From Klebsiella aerogenes KCTC 2190 (lineage in GTDB: Bacteria; Pseudomonadota; Gammaproteobacteria; Enterobacterales; Enterobacteriaceae): a stretch of 64,000 nt of DNA. The notes beneath the pieces were generated by a model. It saw only the letters and a program-made list of their open reading frames with translations, ran no database searches and was not told the origin of the DNA. Position numbers and translations under genes: made by a program. Shown here piece by piece: positions 41,914 to 49,752 of this stretch (position 1 is its first letter; the number at the start of each line of letters is the position of its first letter). Where the stretch lies: NCBI RefSeq assembly GCF_000215745.1, contig NC_015663.1, forward strand, positions 4,994,780 through 5,058,779, written 5' to 3'.

Positions 41914-43521
41914 ATGAATGGCGAGACTCAAACCATTATCGGCGTCGATGTCGGCTCCGGCAGCGTGCGCGCCGGGGTATTTAACCTCAGCGGCGAACTA
42001 CTGGCCCACGCCACCCGGGAGATCACCCTCTTCCGCAGCGCCGGCAGCGTGGTGGAACAATCCAGCCGCGAAATTTGGCAGGCGGTTTGCGACTGCATTA
42101 AACACGCGGTCGAAAAATCCGCCGTCTCTCCGCACTCGGTTGCCGGTATCGGCTTCGACGCTACCTGCTCGTTGGTGGTAATCGGTGAGAATGACGCGCC
42201 GCTGGCCGTCGGCCCCTGCGAAGAGGCGGATCGCAATATCATCGTCTGGATGGATCACCGCGCCACCGAACAGGCGGAACGCATCAATGCCACCCGCCAT
42301 CCGGTGCTGCAGTACGTCGGCGGGACTATCTCCCCGGAGATGGAGACGCCGAAGCTGCTATGGCTGAAAGAAAACCGTCCGCAGATTTTTGCCGCCGCGC
42401 GCCATTTCTTCGACCTGGCCGACTATCTCACCTGGCGCGCGACCGGCGATCTGGCCCGCTCCGTCTGTACCGTCACCTGTAAATGGACCTATCTGGCCCA
42501 TGAAAAGCGCTGGGATGCCGACTACTTCCGCCAGATTGGCCTCGCAGAGCTGGCGGAAGAAGACTTCGCCCGTATCGGCCAGCGTATTGTCGATCCGGGA
42601 ACGCCCTGTGGTGATGGGTTAACCGCGGCGGCGGCCGAAGAGATGGGTCTGCCTGTCGGTACGCCGGTGGCGGTCGGGATGATCGACGCCCATGCCGGCG
42701 GCATTGGCACCGTTGGCGTACTCAACGGCGCGGTGAATAATATGGCCTACGTCTTCGGCACCTCCTCCTGCACCATGACCACCACCGAGAAAGCGGTGTT
42801 CGTCCCTGGGGTCTGGGGGCCTTACTATTCGGCGATGGTGCCGGGTTACTGGCTGAACGAAGGTGGACAAAGCGCCGCCGGCGCGGCTATCGACCAGTTA
42901 CTGAGCTTCCATCCGGCAGCGGCAGAAGCGCGTGAACAGGCCAAAGCCGCCGCCGTTCCGCTGCCGGTCTGGCTGGCGGATCGCGTGCTGGCGCAGGTTG
43001 CCTCGCCGTCGGAGGCGGTGCAGCTGGCTGATGGACTGCATGTCGTGCCGGAGTTTCTCGGCAATCGCGCGCCGCTTGCCGACCCCCACGCGAAAGCGCT
43101 GATTGCCGGGCTGGGGATGGAGCGGGATCTTGATAATCTGACCGCGCTGTACGTCGCCGGATTATGCGGAATTGGCTACGGCCTGCGGCAGATCCTCGAT
43201 GCCCAACGCGCCTGTGGTATTGAGAACGAAAATATCGTTATTAGCGGCGGCGCGGGTCAGCACCCGCTGGTACGCCAGCTGTTGGCCGACGCCTGCGGCG
43301 TGACAGTGGTCAGCACAGCCAGTAGCGAACCCGTATTGCTGGGTTCCGCCATCCTCGGCGCCGTCGCGGGCAACGTCGCCGCCTCGCTACCGGACGCCAT
43401 GAAGCGGTTCACCAGAGTGGATAAAACCTATCGTAGCGAAACGGCGTTTAGCTCGCTACATCAACGCAGGTATGAGGCCTACAAAGCGCTACAACAGGCC
43501 GGTCGGCTAATCCGCGAATAA
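41914..43521 (+). CDS. rbtK: D-ribulokinase RbtK
   Basis: RbtK phosphorylates D-ribulose to D-ribulose 5-phosphate. The 535-residue protein is an FGGY kinase of the ribulokinase branch: IIGVDVGSGSVRAGVF, GIGFDATCSLVVI with the catalytic Asp region, WMDHRA, and C-terminal VISGGAGQHPLVRQLLADACG. It follows rbtD by 32 bp and precedes rbtT by 82 bp, in the same orientation. Confidence 0.95.
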   Translation: MNGETQTIIGVDVGSGSVRAGVFNLSGELLAHATREITLFRSAGSVVEQSSREIWQAVCDCIKHAVEKSAVSPHSVAGIGFDATCSLVVIGENDAPLAVGPCEEADRNIIVWMDHRATEQAERINATRHPVLQYVGGTISPEMETPKLLWLKENRPQIFAAARHFFDLADYLTWRATGDLARSVCTVTCKWTYLAHEKRWDADYFRQIGLAELAEEDFARIGQRIVDPGTPCGDGLTAAAAEEMGLPVGTPVAVGMIDAHAGGIGTVGVLNGAVNNMAYVFGTSSCTMTTTEKAVFVPGVWGPYYSAMVPGYWLNEGGQSAAGAAIDQLLSFHPAAAEAREQAKAAAVPLPVWLADRVLAQVASPSEAVQLADGLHVVPEFLGNRAPLADPHAKALIAGLGMERDLDNLTALYVAGLCGIGYGLRQILDAQRACGIENENIVISGGAGQHPLVRQLLADACGVTVVSTASSEPVLLGSAILGAVAGNVAASLPDAMKRFTRVDKTYRSETAFSSLHQRRYEAYKALQQAGRLIRE

Positions 43522-43603
43522 CATACCTCTTTAATTTAATAACAATAATGCTCCGCTGTTGTGCAGCGGAGCCGCTCCTCTGCATCCTGAAATCGAGGTT
43601 AAC

Positions 43604-44828
43604 ATGTCCGTTAATAACCAACAGTGGTTCGGTCTGCCGCTGAATCTTATCTGGGGATACGTCGCCATCGCCGTGTTTATGACCGGCGATGGTTTTGAAC
43701 TCGCCTTTCTCTCGCACTACATCAAGGAGCTGGGCTTCAGCCCGGCGCAGGCCTCTTTCGCCTTCACCCTCTACGGCCTCGCCGCCGCCCTCTCGGCCTG
43801 GGTCTCCGGCGTGGTCGCGGAAATTATCACCCCGCGTAAAACCATGTTTATCGGTTTCGTGCTGTGGTGCGTGTTCCACGTCCTGTTCCTCGTCTTCGGC
43901 CTCGGTCGCGCCAACTATGCCTTAATCCTGCTGTTTTACGGTATCCGCGGCCTGGCCTATCCGCTGTTCCTCTATTCGTTTATCGTCGCCATTATTCATA
44001 ACGTCCGCAGCGACAGCTCCAGCTCGGCCCTGGGCTGGTTCTGGGCGGTCTACTCCGTCGGCATCGGCGTGTTCGGCAGCTATATTCCGAGCTTCACCAT
44101 TCCGCACATTGGCGAGATGGGCACCCTGTGGCTGGCGCTGGCGTTCTGCGTCACCGGCGGGCTGATTGCCCTGGCGGCGCTGCGCAACACCGAAACCCCG
44201 CGCCATATGCAGAATCTTACCACCCGCGAGAAGTTCTCCGAGCTGGGGCGCGCGGTGACCCTTATCTACACCAACCGCAGCATTATGCTCTCCAGCATCG
44301 TGCGCATTATCAACACCCTGTCGCTGTTCGGCTTTGCGGTGGTCATGCCGATGATGTTCGTCGATGAGCTTGGCTTCACCACTTCCGAATGGCTGCAGGT
44401 GTGGGCGGCGTTCTTCTTCACCACCATCTTCTCCAACGTCTTCTGGGGGATTGTGGCGGAGAAACTGGGCTGGATGAAAGTGGTGCGCTGGTTCGGCTGT
44501 ATCGGCATGGCGCTGTCGAGCCTGGCGTTTTACTACCTGCCGCAGCACTTCGGCCATAACTTCGCCATGGCGCTGGTGCCGGCAATTGCGCTGGGGATTT
44601 TTGTCGCGGCGTTTGTGCCGATGGCGGCGGTGTTTCCGGCGCTGGAGCCAGAGCATAAAGGGGCGGCGATTTCGGTCTACAACCTGTCGGCCGGGCTGTC
44701 GAACTTCCTCGCACCGGCGATTGCGGTGGTGCTGCTGCCGCACTTCAGCACCATCGGCGTGGTGGTGGCCTATACCGCGCTCTATCTGCTGGCGTTTTGT
44801 CTGTGCCCGTTTATTCGCGTTGAGCAGC
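43604..44828 (+). repeat. Right arm of 1.2-kb inverted repeat (rbtT copy)
   Basis: The arm pairs with 34549-35773 in opposite orientation, equal length (1,225 bp) and no gaps. Similarity begins at the transporter start codon and breaks sharply after the CLCPFIRV codons, leaving unrelated C-terminal tails. The near identity with mainly synonymous differences suggests recent gene conversion. Confidence 0.92.
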
Positions 44829-44887
44829 CCGTTTTTGCTACCAGCGAAGCGGCTGAACAGCTGAACGTCAGCACAGTAAAATCATAA
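43604..44887 (+). CDS. rbtT: Ribitol transporter RbtT (MFS)
   Basis: RbtT is the ribitol uptake permease. The 427-residue protein has twelve helices and is identical to DalT from about residue 10 to 406; it differs in the start (MSVNNQQWFG) and in the tail (VEQPVFATSEAAEQLNV). The start is the ATG at 43604 after GAGGTTAAC. It ends the rbtD-rbtK-rbtT operon, followed by two hairpins. Confidence 0.94.
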   Translation: MSVNNQQWFGLPLNLIWGYVAIAVFMTGDGFELAFLSHYIKELGFSPAQASFAFTLYGLAAALSAWVSGVVAEIITPRKTMFIGFVLWCVFHVLFLVFGLGRANYALILLFYGIRGLAYPLFLYSFIVAIIHNVRSDSSSSALGWFWAVYSVGIGVFGSYIPSFTIPHIGEMGTLWLALAFCVTGGLIALAALRNTETPRHMQNLTTREKFSELGRAVTLIYTNRSIMLSSIVRIINTLSLFGFAVVMPMMFVDELGFTTSEWLQVWAAFFFTTIFSNVFWGIVAEKLGWMKVVRWFGCIGMALSSLAFYYLPQHFGHNFAMALVPAIALGIFVAAFVPMAAVFPALEPEHKGAAISVYNLSAGLSNFLAPAIAVVLLPHFSTIGVVVAYTALYLLAFCLCPFIRVEQPVFATSEAAEQLNVSTVKS

Positions 44888-44892
44888 AAAAA

Positions 44893-44943
44893 CCCCGGAG
44901 ACCGGGGTAAGTAAAATAGTCAATCCGGGCCTCGTGCCCGGAT
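44893..44943. terminator. Double hairpin between rbtT and fbaB
   Basis: CCCCGG-AGA-CCGGGG (44893-44907) and AATCCGGGC-CTCGT-GCCCGGATT (44922-44943) are adjacent perfect stems between the convergent rbtT and fbaB. The second has a T run on the plus side and is preceded by an A run, so the pair can end transcription from both directions. Confidence 0.85.
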
Positions 44944-44950
44944 TTTTGCC

Positions 44951-46003
44951 TTACGCGATGGTGACTTTGCCGTCCAGATAGACATCCTGCACCGCATTGA
45001 TCAGCTTCACGCCTTCGCTCATCGATTTCTTAAAGGCTTTACGACCGAGGATCAGCCCCATGCCGCCGGCGCGTTTATTAATCACCGCCGTGCGCACCGC
45101 ATCGGCAAGATCGGTTTCGCCGCCCGCCGCCCCGCCGGAGTTAATCAACCCGGCGCGGCCCATGTAGCAGTTCGCCAGCTGATAGCGCACCAGATCGATC
45201 GGGTTATCGCTGGTCAGCTTGCTGTAGACGCGATCGTCGGTATAACCAAAATTCACCGCTTTATAGCCGCCGTTATTCTCGGCCATTTTCTGCTTCACGA
45301 TATCAGCGCCAATGGTGGCTGCCAGATGGTTGGCCTGGCCGGTCAGGTCAGCGGAAACGTGGTAATCGACGCCATCTTTTTTGAATGCCGGGTTGCGCAG
45401 ATAGGCCCACAGCACGGTGACCAGGCCGAGCTCGTGCGCGCGTTCAAAGGCGGCGGATATCTCTTCAATCTGCCGACGCGACTGTTCGGAGCCGAAATAG
45501 ATCGTCGCGCCAACCGCAACCGCGCCCATGTTGAACGCCTGTTCGACGCTGGCGTACAGGGTCTGGTCATACTCGGTCGGGTAGCTCAACGTTTCGTTAT
45601 GGTTGAGCTTAACGAGGAATGGAATGCGGTGCGCGTAGCGGCGCGATACCGAGGCCAGTACGCCATAGGTAGAAGCCACGCAGTTACAGCCGGCTTCGAT
45701 GGCGAGTTCCACGATATTCTTCGGATCGAAGTAGAGCGGGTTGGCGGCGAACGACGCGCCCGCCGAGTGCTCTACGCCCTGGTCGACCGGCAGAATGGAC
45801 AGGTACCCCGTTCCCGCCAGACGCCCGGTGTTGTAGAGGGTCTGCATATTACGCAGCACCGCAGGCGGGCGGTTGTTATCCACCATCACCCGGTCGACGT
45901 AATCCGCTCCCGGTAAATAGAGTTGATCGGCTGGAATAGTCATACAACGGTGCTGTAAAAGGCTGTCGGCATCTTTGCCAAGCAACTGCGTAATATCAGT
46001 CAT
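44951..46003 (-). CDS. fbaB: Class I fructose-bisphosphate aldolase FbaB
   Basis: FbaB (DhnA) cleaves fructose 1,6-bisphosphate by a Schiff-base mechanism and works mainly in gluconeogenesis. The 350-residue protein has [14 protein letters not shown] near residue 65, [11 protein letters not shown] and [18 protein letters not shown], the DhnA-type lysine and phosphate site regions. Length matches E. coli FbaB. The flanking backbone (yegS on one side, thiD on the other) is as in E. coli. Confidence 0.97.
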   Translation of the reverse strand: MTDITQLLGKDADSLLQHRCMTIPADQLYLPGADYVDRVMVDNNRPPAVLRNMQTLYNTGRLAGTGYLSILPVDQGVEHSAGASFAANPLYFDPKNIVELAIEAGCNCVASTYGVLASVSRRYAHRIPFLVKLNHNETLSYPTEYDQTLYASVEQAFNMGAVAVGATIYFGSEQSRRQIEEISAAFERAHELGLVTVLWAYLRNPAFKKDGVDYHVSADLTGQANHLAATIGADIVKQKMAENNGGYKAVNFGYTDDRVYSKLTSDNPIDLVRYQLANCYMGRAGLINSGGAAGGETDLADAVRTAVINKRAGGMGLILGRKAFKKSMSEGVKLINAVQDVYLDGKVTIA

Positions 46004-46131
46004 AGCTATCTCCCGTAAGTGCTGGCCGCAGCCAGCATGTTTTATCCCAACCCAAAAATTTTGGGCAGGTTAAGCCTGGTACCGAGTTAGCATATTTTCC
46101 AGCCGGGAGCGCGTTTTTTCAGTAGATTCTG

Positions 46132-46146
46132 CTGTCTCGTTTCACT
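46132..46146 (-). promoter_or_regulatory. Cra (FruR)-like site upstream of fbaB
   Basis: On the minus strand, AGTGAAACGAGACAG matches the strong half of the Cra consensus RSTGAAWCSNT at ten of eleven positions. It lies about 130 bases upstream of fbaB, just past the thiD stop. Control of this gluconeogenic aldolase by Cra is plausible; the call is motif-based. Confidence 0.4.
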
Positions 46147-46151
46147 GCCAT

Positions 46152-46952
46152 TTACCACCAGGCGTGGAAATGATGTACCGGGCCGATACCGTGCCCCACT
46201 TCCAGCGAATCGGCCTGCGCCAGCGCCGCCGACAGCCAGCCCTTCGCTTCGGCGACCGTTTGTCCCCAATCGGCATAGCGCGGACGCAGCGCCGCCAGCG
46301 CGGCAGATAACGTACAGCCGGTACCGTGGGTATTTTTGGTCTGCACGCGCGGCGCGGTAAAGCGCTGTTCGCCTTCGCGGGTAAACAGCCAGTCCGGGCT
46401 TTCGGCGTCGTCCAGATGTCCGCCCTTCATTAATACCGCCCCGCAGCCTAGCGCTAACAGCGCCCTGCCCTGTTCCAGCATCTCGCGCTCGCTTTGCGCA
46501 TGCGGCGCATCGAGCAGCGCCGCGGCCTCCGGCAAATTCGGGGTGATCAGTGAAACGTGCGGCAGCAGGCGCTGGCGCAGCGTCGCAATTGCCGAGTGGG
46601 ATAACAGCGGATCGCCGCTTTTCGCCAGCATTACGGTATCCAGCACCACGTTGGCAATTTGATAGCGAGCAAGACGTTCCGCCACCGCTTCAACGATATC
46701 GGTTTCCGCCAGCATGCCGATTTTCGTAGTATCGATTCGCACGTCGCTAAACACCGAATCCAACTGCGCCGCCACGAAGTCCGGCTCAATGCGGTATACC
46801 GACTGCACGCCGCGGGTATTCTGCGCCACCAGCGCGGTGATCACCGAGCAGCCGTAAGCGCCGAGTGCGGAGAATGTTTTGAGGTCGGCCTGGATCCCGG
46901 CGCCGCCGCTGGGATCGGTGCCGGCGATGGTTAAGGCGTTAATCCGCTTCAT
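46152..46952 (-). CDS. thiD: Bifunctional HMP kinase / HMP-phosphate kinase ThiD
   Basis: ThiD phosphorylates hydroxymethylpyrimidine twice for thiamine synthesis. The 266-residue ribokinase-like protein starts with [26 protein letters not shown] and has the anion-hole motif [13 protein letters not shown] with the catalytic Asp/Cys region near residue 213. It overlaps thiM by four bases, as in a coupled operon, under the upstream TPP riboswitch. Confidence 0.98.
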   Translation of the reverse strand: MKRINALTIAGTDPSGGAGIQADLKTFSALGAYGCSVITALVAQNTRGVQSVYRIEPDFVAAQLDSVFSDVRIDTTKIGMLAETDIVEAVAERLARYQIANVVLDTVMLAKSGDPLLSHSAIATLRQRLLPHVSLITPNLPEAAALLDAPHAQSEREMLEQGRALLALGCGAVLMKGGHLDDAESPDWLFTREGEQRFTAPRVQTKNTHGTGCTLSAALAALRPRYADWGQTVAEAKGWLSAALAQADSLEVGHGIGPVHHFHAWW

Positions 46953-47722
46953 GCCGGCACCTCCGCGTATAACGCGTCGAGGAATGCCGGGATAAAACTG
47001 CCGGGGCCGCCGTGTCGCGCCGCTTCACTTCCCGCCATTTTCATCAGGCCGCAGGCGGCTGCCACGTTTTGCAGCCTATCGCCGGGCATCGCGGCGCTTG
47101 TCGCCACCACCGCGGATAACGCGCAGCCGGTCCCGACCACCCGCGTCATCAGGACATCACCGCCGCTCACGGCAAGCGTGCGCTCACCATCGCTGATGTA
47201 ATCCACCTCGCCCGTCACCGCGACCACGGTATTGAGCTTGCGCGCCAGCACCTGGGCTGCGGGTAACGCCGCAGCTACGCTATCGGTCGTGTCCACGCCG
47301 CGCCCGCCGCCGCTGCTCCCCGCCAGCGCCATGATTTCCGAGGCATTGCCGCGAATCGCCGCAGGCCGCAGTTCCAGTAATTCGCGACAAAAATCAGTGC
47401 GTAGCGTCAGCGCGCCGACGGCAACCGGATCCAGAGTCCAGGGTTTTCCCGCCTGGCGGGCGCTCTGCGCCGCCGCGCGCATCGCGTTGGCGCGCTCAGC
47501 GGTTAAGGTCCCGACATTAATCAATAGCGCATCGGCAATGGCGGCAAACTGCGTGGCTTCCGTAGGATCAATCACCATCGCCGGCGAGGCGCCAATAGCC
47601 AGCAGGACGTTAGCGGTGAAAGTCTGGACCACATCGTTGGTCATACAGTGAACAAGCGGCGAAGAGGTGCGGAAAAGCTGCTGCAGGTGCGCGATATGCG
47701 CCGGATTTAGCGGTTCATGCAT
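46949..47722 (-). CDS. thiM: Hydroxyethylthiazole kinase ThiM
   Basis: ThiM phosphorylates 4-methyl-5-hydroxyethylthiazole for thiamine salvage. The 257-residue protein has [26 protein letters not shown] at the N-terminus, [22 protein letters not shown] and the catalytic [13 protein letters not shown]. It is the first gene after the TPP riboswitch; thiD follows with a four-base overlap. Confidence 0.98.
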   Translation of the reverse strand: MHEPLNPAHIAHLQQLFRTSSPLVHCMTNDVVQTFTANVLLAIGASPAMVIDPTEATQFAAIADALLINVGTLTAERANAMRAAAQSARQAGKPWTLDPVAVGALTLRTDFCRELLELRPAAIRGNASEIMALAGSSGGGRGVDTTDSVAAALPAAQVLARKLNTVVAVTGEVDYISDGERTLAVSGGDVLMTRVVGTGCALSAVVATSAAMPGDRLQNVAAACGLMKMAGSEAARHGGPGSFIPAFLDALYAEVPA

Positions 47723-47767
47723 GGTTTGCTCCCGCCAGATGAGGAAGCAGCGCAGACCATGCGGTCT

Positions 47768-47847
47768 CTGACTTCCCTACGCTGGCATTATCCAGATCAG
47801 GTGGTACGGGTATTTCTCAGCCTTCACAAAGAAGGGCACCCCGAGTC
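47768..47847 (-). promoter_or_regulatory. TPP riboswitch (THI element) upstream of thiMD
   Basis: Read on the minus strand it has the THI-box conserved parts in order: ACTCGGGGTGCCC, GGCTGAGAAATACCCGTACC, CCTGATCTGGATAATGCCAGC and GTAGGGAAGT. These form the pyrimidine and pyrophosphate sensor helices. It lies 46 bases before the thiM start; in E. coli the same element blocks thiM translation when TPP is bound. Confidence 0.97.
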
Positions 47848-47957
47848 ATTTGGTACAAAATGGCGACTAACGTTCCGTTAATCTCTTACCAAGATAGTAA
47901 TGCCAGCGATAAGTCTTGTAAACGGTAAAAGCGGTATGTCTCCCGGCGATATGTCCC

Positions 47958-48275
47958 TTAATCGTACAGCCATTCACCTGCTTTTGCGGACTCAACCAAC
48001 ATTTGTACTGTTAGCGGTTTAAGCGGCTTCTCTGGAGGCATGGAACCTAAAAACTCAGGTTCAAAGTAATAGATAATTTCGAAGCCATTCATTTTTACAT
48101 TCCATTGTTTGAAATAGTAATCTAAAGTATCTTCTGCATCTTCCCAGATGATATTCAGCCCCCCCTTTGTTAATTCAGTATCTAACGTGACTTCTGGACG
48201 TTCGCCAAAAAAACAGTATTTCTTATGGCTATGATGAGTATATATATAATCAATAATTTCTTGTTCAATGCTCAT
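47958..48275 (-). CDS. DUF1493-family small acidic protein
   Basis: This 105-residue acidic protein resembles DUF1493: an N-terminal helix (SIEQEIIDYIYTHH), TLDTELTKGGLNIIWEDAEDTLDYYFKQWNV, then GFEIIYYFEPEFLG. The family has no established function. The ATG overlaps the last base of the upstream stop (TAATG), indicating tight translational coupling with the partner gene. DNA is clearly more AT-rich than the neighbours. It may function with its partner as a unit. Confidence 0.8.
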   Translation of the reverse strand: MSIEQEIIDYIYTHHSHKKYCFFGERPEVTLDTELTKGGLNIIWEDAEDTLDYYFKQWNVKMNGFEIIYYFEPEFLGSMPPEKPLKPLTVQMLVESAKAGEWLYD

Positions 48276-48817
48276 TAGAAATATGCCCATGCAACTTTAT
48301 GTTCTGGTTTAACCATCTTATTAAAAGTTTCACCAGTATCAATTAGTATTGCTCTAGCATAATAAAATGCCATTGCCCACCCTATCCATGGTATGTAGCG
48401 GCCTATAACCGCGCCTAGCTTGTTAGTTTTCGACCAATGAAAGTCTTTCAGACTTTTACCCATAGGAGTGATTAACGAGATACCAACCGGCAAACGTACA
48501 TTACTGAGTAGCTTACGAGACATTATGGAAGCAATACTCGTTCCTTTAATTGCTGTACCTGGTTTTGTTCGCGTCGGTATCCAGGGTTGTCCGGTTAAGA
48601 TAGCAGTTGCGGCTGTTGCCTCAATTTCAAGATGCTGACTCATCGCATCGATGAGAATCAACAGGAATAACTCCTCTGGTTTCAGATTCCAGTATCCTTT
48701 ATAGAAGTACCCACTAATTTGTTCAACAGTATCCACTTCATAATCCCTTATGATCCTTGTAGAAAGCGCCATCATAATGGCTGATTTGCATACCGTCATT
48801 ACGCGTCGTTGTATCAT
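48275..48817 (-). CDS. STM2901-family-like protein, DUF1493 partner
   Basis: The 180-residue product contains YFYKGYWNLKPEELFLLILIDAM, an ILTGQPWIPTRTKPG segment followed by GTAIKGTSIASIMSRKLL, and a C-terminal hydrophobic helix (YIPWIGWAMAFYYARAILI). I recall similar proteins named STM2901 family and found next to DUF1493 genes in enteric bacteria, but their role is unknown to me. Starts at internal Met residues (for example MTVCKSAIM) are possible. AT-rich and without similarity to flanking genes, the pair looks acquired. Confidence 0.65.
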   Translation of the reverse strand: MIQRRVMTVCKSAIMMALSTRIIRDYEVDTVEQISGYFYKGYWNLKPEELFLLILIDAMSQHLEIEATAATAILTGQPWIPTRTKPGTAIKGTSIASIMSRKLLSNVRLPVGISLITPMGKSLKDFHWSKTNKLGAVIGRYIPWIGWAMAFYYARAILIDTGETFNKMVKPEHKVAWAYF

Positions 48818-48898
48818 CCTTGTACGTTTGCCACAGAGACGCCACTTTTTCCTGCGCCATGTAAGCGATTACACAAAATTTTAGCTATCCGTGCGGCG

Positions 48899-48914
48899 GT
48901 TGATTTAGATCACA
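48899..48914. promoter_or_regulatory. CRP/FNR-type site upstream of lipoprotein gene
   Basis: GTTGATTTAGATCACA matches 13 of 16 positions of the CRP site TGTGATCTAGATCACA; the inner part TTGAT-N4-ATCAC also matches nine of ten positions of an FNR box. It is about 130 bases before the lipoprotein at 49043. Which protein binds, if any, is open. Confidence 0.5.
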
Positions 48915-49042
48915 ATTCACTTAATAACCATAAGACATAGTTACTACGCGTTACTAACTAAGCGAACACAGTAACCGCAGTAGTCGCCGCTGCCGTTAGT
49001 TTGCATAACATGTTAAAAATAATTTCGACACTAAGGTCGTTA

Positions 49043-49471
49043 ATGATGAAAGTGAAACACGTTTCTATGCTGCTGCTGGCACTCAGCGCAGCCATCGCGA
49101 TTGGTTGCAGTTCACCAGCGCAGCGTATGGCCGAGTGCGAAGCACAGGGGATCAGTAAAGATGCCTGTTATATTGCGGAACAAAACAAACAGGCTACGGT
49201 GAATGCCGCAACGGAGAAACAGGCGCTGGAAAATGCACAGGCTTTATATCCCGTGCAGAAAGCGCAATCCAGCAAAAAAGTGAAGATCTTCAATGGTATG
49301 AAGCTGGTCACAAACTCAACCGGGCTGACAGTTGATGGCAAACCCGCGGCCTTAGACGAAAGCAATGCTGACGCGAAAACCTATTCTCAGGGTTTATACG
49401 TTTTTATTATCTACCAATCAGGAAAAATTGCCGTCATGCAGGACGGTAAATTTTTAGGCTACGCCAAATAG
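49043..49471 (+). CDS. Small lipoprotein of unknown function
   Basis: The 142-residue precursor has a type II signal peptide (VSMLLLALSAAIAIGCSS) with the lipid-modified Cys about residue 22. The mature protein has a short helical stretch (NKQATVNAATEKQALENAQAL) and a beta-rich C-terminal part (GLYVFIIYQSGKIAVMQDGKFLGYAK). I do not recognise a named family. Start chosen at the double ATG (49043) with AAGG seven bases upstream. A strong terminator follows, so it is monocistronic. Confidence 0.8.
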   Translation: MMKVKHVSMLLLALSAAIAIGCSSPAQRMAECEAQGISKDACYIAEQNKQATVNAATEKQALENAQALYPVQKAQSSKKVKIFNGMKLVTNSTGLTVDGKPAALDESNADAKTYSQGLYVFIIYQSGKIAVMQDGKFLGYAK

Positions 49472-49491
49472 CGCCGCTTCATTGTTAATTT

Positions 49492-49516
49492 AAAAGCGGC
49501 CTAAGGGCCGCTTTTT
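49492..49516 (+). terminator. Terminator after lipoprotein gene
   Basis: AAAAGCGGCC-TAAG-GGCCGCTTTTT is a textbook intrinsic terminator, with a GC stem and T run, 21 bases after the stop codon. Confidence 0.9.
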
Positions 49517-49683
49517 CCCTTCTCCGCAGTAGCCGACACGTTAAACGCCGAGCTAAATAAGCGACATTAATCCCATTGGATAAATCTCATTTTACCTACG
49601 AGAGAGTAGTTTTTTAATTAATGTATTTTTTTTGTAATCACAAACTTGCTCAATGTAAACAATTGGTTATAGTTCAAGAAAGC

Positions 49684-49698
49684 GTTACAAATTGTAAC
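49684..49698. promoter_or_regulatory. Palindrome upstream of first alkyl sulfatase gene
   Basis: GTTACAA-A-TTGTAAC is a perfect 7+7 inverted repeat 55 bases before the sulfatase start, in an AT-rich promoter region. It is likely an operator. The same palindrome is not seen upstream of the second sulfatase gene. Confidence 0.5.
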
Positions 49699-49752
49699 AC
49701 CACGTCAGATCGGAATTAACGAGTGAATCGCCATTAAGGTAAGAGGATTCCA

